DNA of 64,000 nucleotides from SVTX01 sp045660325 (lineage in GTDB: Bacteria; Bacillota; Clostridia; Oscillospirales; CAG-272): NCBI GenBank assembly GCA_045660325.1, contig JAZRDO010000032.1:46364-110363 (forward strand). The letters are read 5' to 3'. Positions 50,230 through 58,538 of the stretch are shown here, piece by piece. Numbering within the stretch: the first letter of the stretch is position 1; each line of letters opens with the position of its first letter. The notes under the pieces were generated by a model. It did not search any database. It had not been told where the DNA came from and saw nothing but the letters and a program-made list of their open reading frames with translations. The position numbers and the translations under genes were made by a program.

Positions 50230-50694
50230 ATGGCTCAGATTAAGAGAAAAGAAGCAAGAGAGATGCTTTTCGGACTTTTGTTTGAAAAGGAGTTCAAGAG
50301 TGATGAGGCGATTGACGGTATCTATGAGATCTCCGCGGAAAATCGTGAGATCCCCGAGGATGCTTATATAAGAGACGGCTTTTTCGGTATCTCGGAGAAG
50401 AGCGAGCTTCTTGACACGGTTATCAGTAAATATGCAAAGGGCTGGACGGCGGACCGTCTTTCCCGCGTTTCCCGTTCGGTTATTCGTTTGGCGGTTTACG
50501 AGATGCTTTTTTGTCCCGATATTCCCGCGAACGTTTCGATCTCCGAGGCGGTTGAGCTTGTAAAGAAGTACGGCGAGGACAAGGCAAGAGCGTTTGTAAA
50601 CGGTGTGCTTTCAAGCATTAACAAGGATATTTCGGCATCGGGTGTCGAGAGCTTCCTTGAATCCGCTGCAAGGGTTGAATCCGCAGAGGAATAA
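50230..50694 (+). CDS. nusB: Transcription antitermination protein NusB
   Basis: A 154-residue all-helical protein: KRKEAREMLFGLLFEKEF at the start, WTADRLSRVSRSVIRLAVYEML and VSISEAVELVKKYGEDKARAFVNGVLSSI at the end, all NusB signatures. It binds boxA RNA with NusE in rRNA antitermination. GGCAAGGAGGATAT precedes the ATG. First gene of a ten-gene run. Confidence 0.95.
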   Translation: MAQIKRKEAREMLFGLLFEKEFKSDEAIDGIYEISAENREIPEDAYIRDGFFGISEKSELLDTVISKYAKGWTADRLSRVSRSVIRLAVYEMLFCPDIPANVSISEAVELVKKYGEDKARAFVNGVLSSINKDISASGVESFLESAARVESAEE

Positions 50695-50695
50695 A

Positions 50696-51664
50696 ATGTC
50701 GGAAAAATTAAAGCGTAAGCTTTTCATAGGAATTGATACGAGTAATTACACAACATCGGTCGCAGTATCCGATGAGGACGGACGCGTGCTTGCAAATATC
50801 AAAAGGATGCTCCCCGTAGTCGAGGGCGAGAGGGGGCTCCGTCAAAGCGATGCGGTGTTCCATCATACGAAAAATCTTCCGTTATGTATGGATGAGCTTA
50901 AGGCGACTCTTGAGAACCTTGACTTTGAGTACGAAATAGCGGCGATCGGAGTTTCCGCGTATCCGCGCGATAACGAGGGCTCGTATATGCCGTGCTTTTT
51001 GTGCGGTATTGCTTCGGCTCACGGTATTTCCGCCGTTACGGGCGCTCCCGTATACGAATTTTCCCATCAGTGCGGACATATAAGAGCCGCGGTGTACTCG
51101 TCGGGCAATAACGGATTGCTCAATGAAAAATTCGGCGCGTTTCACGTTTCGGGCGGCACTACGGATCTTCTTTTAGTCGAGCCGAGAGGCGTGGGCTTTG
51201 ATATTACGCGTGTCGGCGGCACTCTTGATATGAATGCGGGACAGGCAATCGACCGCACGGGCGTGCTTATGGGACTTAAGTTTCCCGCGGGAAAGGAAAT
51301 GGAGTCGTTTGCAAATAAGTATGACGGAGAGATAAAGGGTGTTTCGGTTTCGGTGAAGGGGCTTGATTGCAACCTGTCGGGACTTGAAAACAAGGCGGCA
51401 AAACTTTATGGTGACAGCGGTGACATAGCGCAAACGTCCGCATACGTTTTTGAATTCGTAGGCAAGACACTCTATAAGCTCAGCGAGAATTTCAGAGCCG
51501 AATACGGAGACATTCCGCTTCTTTTTGCGGGCGGAGTTATGAGTAACGGCAAAATCAAGAAAAAGCTTTCCACTATCGGTAATTCGTATTTTTCCGAGCC
51601 GCAGTTCTCGGCGGACAATGCCGCGGGTACAGCTCTTATGGCTCGCGACAGATATTTCAGTTAA
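50696..51664 (+). CDS. TsaD-like protein (peptidase M22 family paralogue)
   Basis: A 322-residue ASKHA-fold protein: FIGIDTSNYTTSVAV at the start, metal-binding H124 and H128 in FSHQCGHIR, HVSGGTTDLLLV for phosphate, LLFAGGVMSN and DNAAGTALMA at the end. True TsaD makes the t6A tRNA modification. This one is divergent (for example QCGH instead of the usual EGH context) and is placed in a nusB-xseA operon, as seen for a second TsaD-like protein in Clostridia. It may be a paralogue with another role. The start is one base after nusB. Confidence 0.78.
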   Translation: MSEKLKRKLFIGIDTSNYTTSVAVSDEDGRVLANIKRMLPVVEGERGLRQSDAVFHHTKNLPLCMDELKATLENLDFEYEIAAIGVSAYPRDNEGSYMPCFLCGIASAHGISAVTGAPVYEFSHQCGHIRAAVYSSGNNGLLNEKFGAFHVSGGTTDLLLVEPRGVGFDITRVGGTLDMNAGQAIDRTGVLMGLKFPAGKEMESFANKYDGEIKGVSVSVKGLDCNLSGLENKAAKLYGDSGDIAQTSAYVFEFVGKTLYKLSENFRAEYGDIPLLFAGGVMSNGKIKKKLSTIGNSYFSEPQFSADNAAGTALMARDRYFS

Positions 51665-51685
51665 TTTCAGCGAAGGAGAGAGGAT

Positions 51686-52900
51686 ATGACGGATACGAGA
51701 AGTATTTTTAGCGTGTCGCAGATCAATGAATATATAAAGCTTTGCGTTGAGTCGACTCCCACTCTCCAGAACGTTTTTATTAAGGGCGAAATATCCAACT
51801 TTAAAAATCAGTATTCCACGGGTCATCTTTATTTTTCATTGAAGGATAAGGATGGAATGATCAAGGCGGTAATGTTCCGTGGCTATGCGAGTAAATTGAA
51901 ATTTGCTCCGCGCGACGGAGACAAGGTCATTATTCACGGTAAGATCTCCGTGTACGTAGCTCGCGGCGAATACCAGATATACGTTGACGATATGCAACCC
52001 GACGGTGTGGGTGCGCTCGCGCTCGCATTTGAGAGATTAAAGGAAAAGCTTATGTCGGAGGGACTTTTTGATCCTTCGCATAAAAAGGCAATTCCGACCT
52101 CGCCCCGACGAGTAGGTGTGATTACCTCGGCATCGGGCGCGGCAATACACGATATTTTGAACGTTTCGGGCAGACGCGCTCCGAACGTTGAGATAGTTAT
52201 TTATCCTGCTATCGTGCAGGGAGAAAACGCCCCGAGATCTCTTGTGGGCGGTATAAGGTACTTTAACAACGAGAGTCCCGTTGACGTTATCATTATAGGT
52301 CGCGGTGGCGGTTCTATTGAGGACCTGTGGGGCTTTAATGACGAAAATCTCGCGCGTGAGATCTTCGCTTCCGATATCCCCGTGGTTTCCGCGGTAGGAC
52401 ACGAGACTGATTTTACTATTTCGGATTTCGTCAGCGATCTTCGCGCTCCCACTCCGAGCGCGGCGGCGGAGATAGTTTTCCCGAATAATCTTGAAGCCTT
52501 GCGAAGAGTCAGGGTTATAAAGGACACGGCGGAGAATCTTATTGCAAGACGTATTTCTTCTGCAAGGCAGAGCCTTTCGCTTTACAAAAGCGAGCTTGAA
52601 AGAAAATCGCCGATCTACAGGTTGCGAGACCGAACGATGAGGGTATCGCATATAGCTGAGCGTCTTGAGGCGCTTGCAAAAATGAAGCTCGATGAGAAAT
52701 CGGGAAAAATGAAGCTTTGCGCGGCGCGTCTTGTTGCGGTAAATCCGATGGCGGTGCTATCAAAGGGATATACCTTTGTTGAGACGGCGGACGGCAGGAT
52801 CGCATCAAGGGTGAGTGATCTTTCTGCGGGCGAGAAGATAGATCTCGTGTTTGCGGACGGACGCGTAGCCGCTACGGTTGATCAGATAGAAAACAAGTGA
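51686..52900 (+). CDS. xseA: Exodeoxyribonuclease VII large subunit
   Basis: A 404-residue protein with an N-terminal OB domain (SVSQINEYIKLCVE, KNQYSTGHLYFSLKD), the catalytic region VIIIGRGGGSIEDLWGFNDE and VGHETDFTISDFVSDLRAPTPSAAAE, a coiled-coil region and the C-terminal VLSKGYTFVETADG. With XseB it degrades single-stranded DNA. GAAGGAGAGAGGAT precedes the ATG. Confidence 0.96.
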   Translation: MTDTRSIFSVSQINEYIKLCVESTPTLQNVFIKGEISNFKNQYSTGHLYFSLKDKDGMIKAVMFRGYASKLKFAPRDGDKVIIHGKISVYVARGEYQIYVDDMQPDGVGALALAFERLKEKLMSEGLFDPSHKKAIPTSPRRVGVITSASGAAIHDILNVSGRRAPNVEIVIYPAIVQGENAPRSLVGGIRYFNNESPVDVIIIGRGGGSIEDLWGFNDENLAREIFASDIPVVSAVGHETDFTISDFVSDLRAPTPSAAAEIVFPNNLEALRRVRVIKDTAENLIARRISSARQSLSLYKSELERKSPIYRLRDRTMRVSHIAERLEALAKMKLDEKSGKMKLCAARLVAVNPMAVLSKGYTFVETADGRIASRVSDLSAGEKIDLVFADGRVAATVDQIENK

Positions 52901-52910
52901 GGGTATAGAT

Positions 52911-53153
52911 ATGGCAGAGAAAAAGAAAATGAGCTTTGAAGAAAATATTGAAAAGCTTGAGGAAATACTTTCGCGTCTTGAGGACGAAAAGCTTCCGCTT
53001 GATACCTCGGTAAAGCTTTACGAGGAGGGTATGAAGCTTATTTCGGTTTGCAATCGCTCGCTTGAGGATGCTGAGAGAAGAATTAAGATTTTAACGCGCG
53101 GAAATGACGGAGAGATAGTTGAAATGCCCGTTTCTCCCGATGAGCTTGCGTAA
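52911..53153 (+). CDS. xseB: Exodeoxyribonuclease VII small subunit
   Basis: An 80-residue helical hairpin: MSFEENIEKLEEILSRLEDEKLPLDTSVKLYEEG. It binds the coiled coil of XseA and follows it by 10 bases. Confidence 0.95.
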   Translation: MAEKKKMSFEENIEKLEEILSRLEDEKLPLDTSVKLYEEGMKLISVCNRSLEDAERRIKILTRGNDGEIVEMPVSPDELA

Positions 53154-53167
53154 TTTCGGAGATTTTT

Positions 53168-54067
53168 ATGAGTGACAAAAATATTGCATCCGAAATGCTC
53201 GCGGAGTATTCGGAGATAATAAATAATGAAATTGAGAAAAGATACGCCTTTGCCGAGACTGCTCATCCTACGGTGAAAAAGCTCTACGAGGCGCAAAAAT
53301 ACAGTATTACGGCGGGCGGAAAGAGAATAAGACCCGCGCTCGCTCTTGAGGTGTGCCGTATGTTTTCGGGAGAGTATGCTCCCGCGATGCCGTTTGCTAT
53401 GGCGCTTGAGATGATACACACCTATTCGCTTATCCATGACGATTTACCGTGTATGGACGACGATGATCTCCGTCGCGGCAAGCCCACGAATCACAAGGTC
53501 TTCGGTGAGGACTACGCGGTTTTGGCGGGCGATGGACTCCTGACTGACGCGTTTTTGGAATGCGCTATGAACCCGTACGTTTCGGGAGATTGCGCGGCGG
53601 CTGCCGTTGGGATCCTCGCGAGCGCCGCGGGAAGCTTCGGTATGGTCAAGGGGCAGGCGATGGATATGCACGGTGAGGAGACGAGGCTGTCTCTTGAGGA
53701 GCTTATAGAGCTTCACAGGGGCAAGACGGGCGCTATGATATGCGCCTCCGTTCAGCTTGGTGCCTTGGCGGGAGGAGTTCTTCCGAGCGATGAGAGAATG
53801 CTCAGGATAACGGGCTTTGCCGAGAAGATCGGATTGGCATTCCAGATAATCGACGACGTGCTTGATGCGACCTCGACTGAGGAGATGCTCGGCAAGGGTG
53901 TTATGAGTGATGGGGAAAAGACCACGTTTATGACTTATTTCTCGCCCGAGACGGCTTATAAGCTTGCGGAAAGATATACGCTTGACGCGATTGAGGATAT
54001 AAAGAATTTTGATGGCGGCGAGAGACTTCGCGCTCTTGCTACGTATCTTTTGGAAAGAAAAAATTGA
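53168..54067 (+). CDS. ispA: Polyprenyl synthetase, farnesyl diphosphate synthase type
   Basis: A 299-residue all-helical enzyme with KYSITAGGKRIRPAL, the first Asp-rich motif HDDLPCMDDDDLRRGKPTNH and the second, FQIIDDVLD. The first motif has the C-M insertion usual in bacterial FPP synthases. It joins IPP and DMAPP to C15 for undecaprenyl and other lipids. The gene for 1-deoxyxylulose 5-phosphate synthase, which often follows it, is absent here. Confidence 0.92.
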   Translation: MSDKNIASEMLAEYSEIINNEIEKRYAFAETAHPTVKKLYEAQKYSITAGGKRIRPALALEVCRMFSGEYAPAMPFAMALEMIHTYSLIHDDLPCMDDDDLRRGKPTNHKVFGEDYAVLAGDGLLTDAFLECAMNPYVSGDCAAAAVGILASAAGSFGMVKGQAMDMHGEETRLSLEELIELHRGKTGAMICASVQLGALAGGVLPSDERMLRITGFAEKIGLAFQIIDDVLDATSTEEMLGKGVMSDGEKTTFMTYFSPETAYKLAERYTLDAIEDIKNFDGGERLRALATYLLERKN

Positions 54068-54101
54068 TTGACTTCATAGAGGAAATGAAAGGACAAGAAA
54101 A

Positions 54102-54593
54102 ATGACTTGGTTTTATGATGCAGTAGGGAATTATATTCTTTGGGCAGGCGCGGCAGGTTGGATCGTTGCTCAGCTTTTGAAGGTAGTAACCGGTGTTTTC
54201 AAGAAGAAGAAGTTCTCCTTCGTTGAGCTTATGTTCGGTACGGGCGGTATGCCCTCGTCCCACTCGGCGGCGGTATGCGCGCTTGCGACTGCTTGCGGTA
54301 TTTCAGAGGGACTTGATTCCCCTGTATTTGCAGTAGCTACAGTTCTTGCTATTATCGTTATGAGAGACGCTATGGGCATGCGCCAGGAGGTTGGCAAGCA
54401 CGCGAGAGCGCTCAACGTTATTATTGAAGAATTTATGAAATCCAATATGCTTCCCGATGACTTTAAGAAGACACACAGGGAGCTTGTCGGTCATACACCT
54501 CTTCAGGTTTACTGTGGCGCGGCGACGGGTATTATAGTTGCATTTGCAATGAGCTTTATTCCGCTGTTCTACTCCTGGCCCTATGCGACTTGA
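54102..54593 (+). CDS. Divergent PAP2 family protein (DUF212)
   Basis: A 163-residue membrane protein with the family signature GTGGMPSSHSAAVCALATACG (about 47-67) and DAMGMRQEVGKHARALN. The SSHS and later His recall the acid phosphatase PAP2 site, so a lipid or prenyl phosphatase role is plausible, which would suit its place right after ispA. ATGAAAGGACAAGAAAA precedes the ATG. Its end overlaps tlyA by 11 bases. Confidence 0.85.
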   Translation: MTWFYDAVGNYILWAGAAGWIVAQLLKVVTGVFKKKKFSFVELMFGTGGMPSSHSAAVCALATACGISEGLDSPVFAVATVLAIIVMRDAMGMRQEVGKHARALNVIIEEFMKSNMLPDDFKKTHRELVGHTPLQVYCGAATGIIVAFAMSFIPLFYSWPYAT

Positions 54594-55359
54594 TAAATAT
54601 CTTACCGAAAACAAATACGTTGACAGCAGAACACGCGCAGAGAAGCTTATTCTTGCGGGCAACGTCGTAATTGACGGACAAAAAAGGGAAAAGCCCTCGT
54701 TTGACGTTGATGAGAGCATCCCGCACAATATTGAAATCCTGAACGCCGAGAGATACGTAAGTCGCGGCGGACTCAAGCTTGAGGGAGCGCTTGACGCGTT
54801 TTCTGTCGACGTGAGTGGACTTGATATTATTGACGTCGGCGCATCGACGGGCGGATTTACTCATTGTCTGCTCGAGCGCGGCGCTAAAAGTGTTATCTCT
54901 CTTGACTCGGGACACGGTCAGCTTCACGCGAAGATAAGAGAGGATAGTCGCGTACGAGTTGTTGAAGGCTACAATGCGAGAAGCTTAAATTCCGCCGACG
55001 TAGGAATTCTTGACGGCGCGGTAATGGACGTTTCGTTTATTTCCCAGACTCTTATCCTGCCTGCGCTTGCGGGAGTTATCCGTGAAGGGGGCTTCTACAT
55101 AGGACTTATTAAGCCTCAGTTTGAAGCAGGAAGAGGCTCTATCGGTAAAAACGGAATCGTAAAGCGAGCATCCGACAGGGAGGCGGCAGTATGCCGTGTG
55201 CTTGATTCGGCGCACGCGTGCGGACTTCGTCCCGTGCGACTTATAAGATCCCCCATTGAGGGAGGAGACGGAAATATTGAATACCTTGCGCTCTTTATAA
55301 AGGAGTCGGGAGATTCTTTGGTAGATAAAAATACAATCAAAAAAATATGTGAAAAGTAA
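54583..55359 (+). CDS. tlyA: TlyA family rRNA 2'-O-methyltransferase/hemolysin
   Basis: A 258-residue protein: an S4 domain (MRLDKYLTENKYVDSRTRAEKLILAG, 1-60) and an FtsJ-like methyltransferase with RYVSRGGLKLEGAL (catalytic Lys), IDVGASTGGFTHCLLERGA (SAM), MDVSFIS and LIKPQFEAGR. TlyA methylates ribosomal RNA in mycobacteria. The start lies within the previous gene. Confidence 0.92.
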   Translation: MRLDKYLTENKYVDSRTRAEKLILAGNVVIDGQKREKPSFDVDESIPHNIEILNAERYVSRGGLKLEGALDAFSVDVSGLDIIDVGASTGGFTHCLLERGAKSVISLDSGHGQLHAKIREDSRVRVVEGYNARSLNSADVGILDGAVMDVSFISQTLILPALAGVIREGGFYIGLIKPQFEAGRGSIGKNGIVKRASDREAAVCRVLDSAHACGLRPVRLIRSPIEGGDGNIEYLALFIKESGDSLVDKNTIKKICEK

Positions 55360-55415
55360 CCGATTGGGGACGCGCTGTATGTCTTTTGGCGCGGAGGAAA
55401 CGGAAAGGGGACAAA

Positions 55416-56300
55416 ATGTCAGAAACAATCAAAAAAGTTGCGGTAATAACAAATTACAACATTTACGACAAGGCGGGCGCGGCTATGAGCGTTGCAAGAA
55501 AGCTTTACGAGCTTGGCTGCGAGGTATATGCCAGCGTTTACAACAAGGAAAAAATTATCCGTATGAACAAAAGCGAGATCAGATTCAATTTTGTTCCTAT
55601 GGAGGAGATATATTCTTCGGTCGATGCGGTTTGCGTGCTCGGTGGCGACGGAACAATTCTTGAATCCGCAAGAAGAGCGGCGCCCTACGGCACTCCCATT
55701 ATCGGCATCAATCTAGGCAGAGTCGGCTTTATGGCTGAGCTTGAGCCGAATGAGATCGACAAGCTTGAGAAAATGGTTTCGGGCGAATACAAGATTGAAG
55801 AGAGAGCTATGCTCTCGGTTGAGATCATCAATAATGCGGGTAAGGTAAGAGCCTCGGGCGTGGCGCTTAATGATGCGGCTATCACAAACGGCTCTATTGC
55901 GAGAATAGTTGATCTTGAGCTGTCGGAGGCGGGAATTCCCGTTGCGACATATCGCTCGGACGGGCTTATTATTGCAACTCCCACGGGCTCGACTGCATAT
56001 TCCATGGCGGCGGGCGGCGCGATCGTTGACCCCCGTGTCGCGTGCTTCTGCGTAACGCCTATATGCCCTCATTCGCTTTCGTCAAAGCCCCTGGTTTTCC
56101 CCGATAGCGCAACTATATGCATTAAGAATATCTGTCAGAGAGAAAAGATGATATATCTTACTCTTGACGGACGCGCAAATTTTGAGCTTTACCGTGGCGA
56201 GTGCGTTCAGGTAACACGCTCACATACAAGCACAAGATTTATTACGATTAACGAAAGTAAGTTCTATACAAAGCTTCGCACAAAAATGAGCGATAAATAA
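55416..56300 (+). CDS. nadK: NAD kinase
   Basis: A 294-residue enzyme that phosphorylates NAD to NADP. It has AVCVLGGDGTILESAR (GGDGT catalytic motif), GINLGRVGFMAEL, the NE/D region LNDAAITNGS, and RSDGLIIATPTGSTAYSMAAGGAIVDP. The start at 55416 follows GAAAGGGGACAAA. Confidence 0.95.
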   Translation: MSETIKKVAVITNYNIYDKAGAAMSVARKLYELGCEVYASVYNKEKIIRMNKSEIRFNFVPMEEIYSSVDAVCVLGGDGTILESARRAAPYGTPIIGINLGRVGFMAELEPNEIDKLEKMVSGEYKIEERAMLSVEIINNAGKVRASGVALNDAAITNGSIARIVDLELSEAGIPVATYRSDGLIIATPTGSTAYSMAAGGAIVDPRVACFCVTPICPHSLSSKPLVFPDSATICIKNICQREKMIYLTLDGRANFELYRGECVQVTRSHTSTRFITINESKFYTKLRTKMSDK

Positions 56301-56318
56301 ATTGCGGAGGCGTCTTAA

Positions 56319-56780
56319 ATGAAAAAGAACAGACAAATGAAGATCCTTGAGATCATCTCAAAGTACGAGGTGGAAACTCAGGATGATTTGATAGACCTCC
56401 TCAAAAAAGAGGATTATTACGTAACTCAGGCTACTATTTCAAGAGATATAAGAGAGCTTGATTTAATTAAGATAACTACCCCCAGCGGTAAATATAAATA
56501 TACGGTCGGCTCGCATTCCGCTCACGAGGCGCAGAAGAAGAGCCATATCGGAAACGCGGTGCTTTCTGCTATCCGTTCCATTGACTACGGACAGAACATT
56601 ATCGTTGTAAAAACTCTTCCCGGCATGTCCGATGCGGTTGCAATTGAGATCGACAGAATTTCGGTTCACGAGATACTCGGCTGTATCTCGGGCGACGATA
56701 CTATTTTCGTTGCTATCCGCGATACCGATTCCGCAAGAAGAATATGCGAGAAGATGAAAGAGCTTCTTGAAGCGAGATAA
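56319..56780 (+). CDS. argR: Arginine repressor ArgR
   Basis: A 153-residue regulator: an N-terminal winged helix (RQMKILEIISKYEVETQDDL, VTQATISRDIRELDLIK) and a C-terminal trimerisation/arginine domain (VVKTLPGMSDAVAIEIDR, ILGCISGDDTIFVAIRD). It binds ARG boxes in the presence of arginine. argS 1.7 kb downstream could be a target, but no ARG box was identified. Between nadK and recN, as in many Bacillota. Confidence 0.95.
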   Translation: MKKNRQMKILEIISKYEVETQDDLIDLLKKEDYYVTQATISRDIRELDLIKITTPSGKYKYTVGSHSAHEAQKKSHIGNAVLSAIRSIDYGQNIIVVKTLPGMSDAVAIEIDRISVHEILGCISGDDTIFVAIRDTDSARRICEKMKELLEAR

Positions 56781-56784
56781 TAAT

Positions 56785-58440
56785 ATGCTTCAAAATTTAC
56801 ACATTGAAAATATCGCGGTCGTAAAGGTCGCGGATATAGATTTTTCGTCGGGCTTTACCGTGCTTACGGGTGAGACGGGTGCAGGAAAATCGGTTATAAT
56901 TGACTGTCTCAGTCTTATCTCGGGCGAGAAGATATCGCGAGATGCGATCCGATACGGCGAGAATCAGGGTATAATCGAGGCGGTTTTTTGCGACGTTTCC
57001 GAGTCAGTACAAAAAATGCTTGATGATGCGGATATCGAGTGCGACGGTCAGGTTATCGTAAGATATACGATGGATACGTCGGGCAAGTCGGTAGCTAAGA
57101 TCAACGGAAAGAGCGTTACAAAAACCTTTATGAGACAGGTTGGCAGAAGGCTTGTATCCGTTTCGGGACAGGAGGACGGTCGCGCGCTTTACGACACGGA
57201 TTCCTATATTCCCATGCTTGACTCATACATAGGTGACAGTGAGCTTCTCTCGGAGTATTCCGGCGTTTACGCCGAGATATGCTCGACAAGAGCAAAGCTT
57301 CAAAAGCTTTTACTTGACGATGCGGCAATCGCGCGCGAACGCGATATGCTTAGCTTTCAAATAAAGGATATTGAATCCAAAAAGCTCAAGATAGGTGAGG
57401 AGGAAAAGCTTTTAGAGGAAAGACTTCTTCTTCAAAATTCCGAGAAGATTCAAAAGCAGGTTGGATTTACATATAAAGCGCTTAAGGGTGCAGAGAAGGG
57501 CAACGCCGCGCTTCTGCTCTCAAGATCGGCAAGCGCTCTCTCAACTCTTACGGACGTTATCCCCGCGCTCTCCGAGTATGCGGACAGGTTGACCGAGATG
57601 AGCTACGAGATAGATGATATTGCCGAGAGCATAGCTGATTATCTTGATGATTCGGGTGTTGATCCGACCGCAAGAATAGACGAGATAGAATCGAGACTTG
57701 AAGCAATTTCCTCGCTCCGCCGCCGTTACGGTGATAGCGTTGAGGCAGTGCTTGAATATTGCAAGAAGGCCCGCGAGAGACTCAACGAGCTTGAGGATAT
57801 AGAGAGCTTGTCCGCAGAATATGAGGACAAGATACAGGCGCTAGAAAGCAAGGCGTACACGCTCGCTACGGTTATTACGGAAAAGAGAAGAGTAGCGGCA
57901 GCCGACGCGTCGGGCAAGGTGCTTGAGGTGCTTAATTTCCTTGATATGAAGGGAGTTCAGTTTGAAATAAGAGTTACGCCCGCAACACTTAATCAGTACG
58001 GCGCGGATAACGTGGACTTTATGATCGCTACGAATCCCGGTGAGGAGATGTCGCGTATGGACGAGATAGTTTCGGGTGGTGAAATGTCGAGAATTACTCT
58101 TGCGCTCCGAAGTGTTATGAATGAGCGCGACGGAGTAGGTTGCGCGGTATACGACGAGATAGACACAGGTATTTCGGGAAAGACCTCGCGAAAGATCGGT
58201 ATCAAGCTCAAGGAGATATCGGGCACGTCCCAGGTTATTTCCGTAACCCATTCGGCGCAGATCGCGACCTTAGCCGACAACCACTATCTTATATACAAGC
58301 AGAATATTGACGGAAGAGCCCTGACACACGTGAAGCTTCTTTCCTACGATGAGAGAGTAGAGGAGGCGGCAAGAATTCTCGGCGGCATCAATATTACCGA
58401 TGCGCAGAGACAGGCAGCTGTCGATATGCTTAAAAGATAA
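56785..58440 (+). CDS. recN: DNA repair protein RecN
   Basis: A 551-residue SMC-like ATPase: MLQNLHIENIAVVKVADIDF, Walker A TGETGAGKSVIID, a long coiled coil (about 150-370), signature VSGGEMSRITLALRS and Walker B YDEIDTGISGKTS. It acts early at DNA double-strand breaks. The start at 56785 is four bases after argR. Last gene of the operon. Confidence 0.95.
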   Translation: MLQNLHIENIAVVKVADIDFSSGFTVLTGETGAGKSVIIDCLSLISGEKISRDAIRYGENQGIIEAVFCDVSESVQKMLDDADIECDGQVIVRYTMDTSGKSVAKINGKSVTKTFMRQVGRRLVSVSGQEDGRALYDTDSYIPMLDSYIGDSELLSEYSGVYAEICSTRAKLQKLLLDDAAIARERDMLSFQIKDIESKKLKIGEEEKLLEERLLLQNSEKIQKQVGFTYKALKGAEKGNAALLLSRSASALSTLTDVIPALSEYADRLTEMSYEIDDIAESIADYLDDSGVDPTARIDEIESRLEAISSLRRRYGDSVEAVLEYCKKARERLNELEDIESLSAEYEDKIQALESKAYTLATVITEKRRVAAADASGKVLEVLNFLDMKGVQFEIRVTPATLNQYGADNVDFMIATNPGEEMSRMDEIVSGGEMSRITLALRSVMNERDGVGCAVYDEIDTGISGKTSRKIGIKLKEISGTSQVISVTHSAQIATLADNHYLIYKQNIDGRALTHVKLLSYDERVEEAARILGGINITDAQRQAAVDMLKR

Positions 58441-58458
58441 AATATATTTACTAATATA

Positions 58459-58487
58459 TTGATTTAACGGAAAAACTGTGCTATAAT
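58459..58487 (+). promoter_or_regulatory. Promoter of argS
   Basis: TTGATT (58459-58464), 17 bases, TATAAT (58482-58487). Confidence 0.7.
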
Positions 58488-58538
58488 ATGCTTTGGTTTT
58501 TCAAAATAAGAGAAAATTTTAAAAACGGAGATATATAA

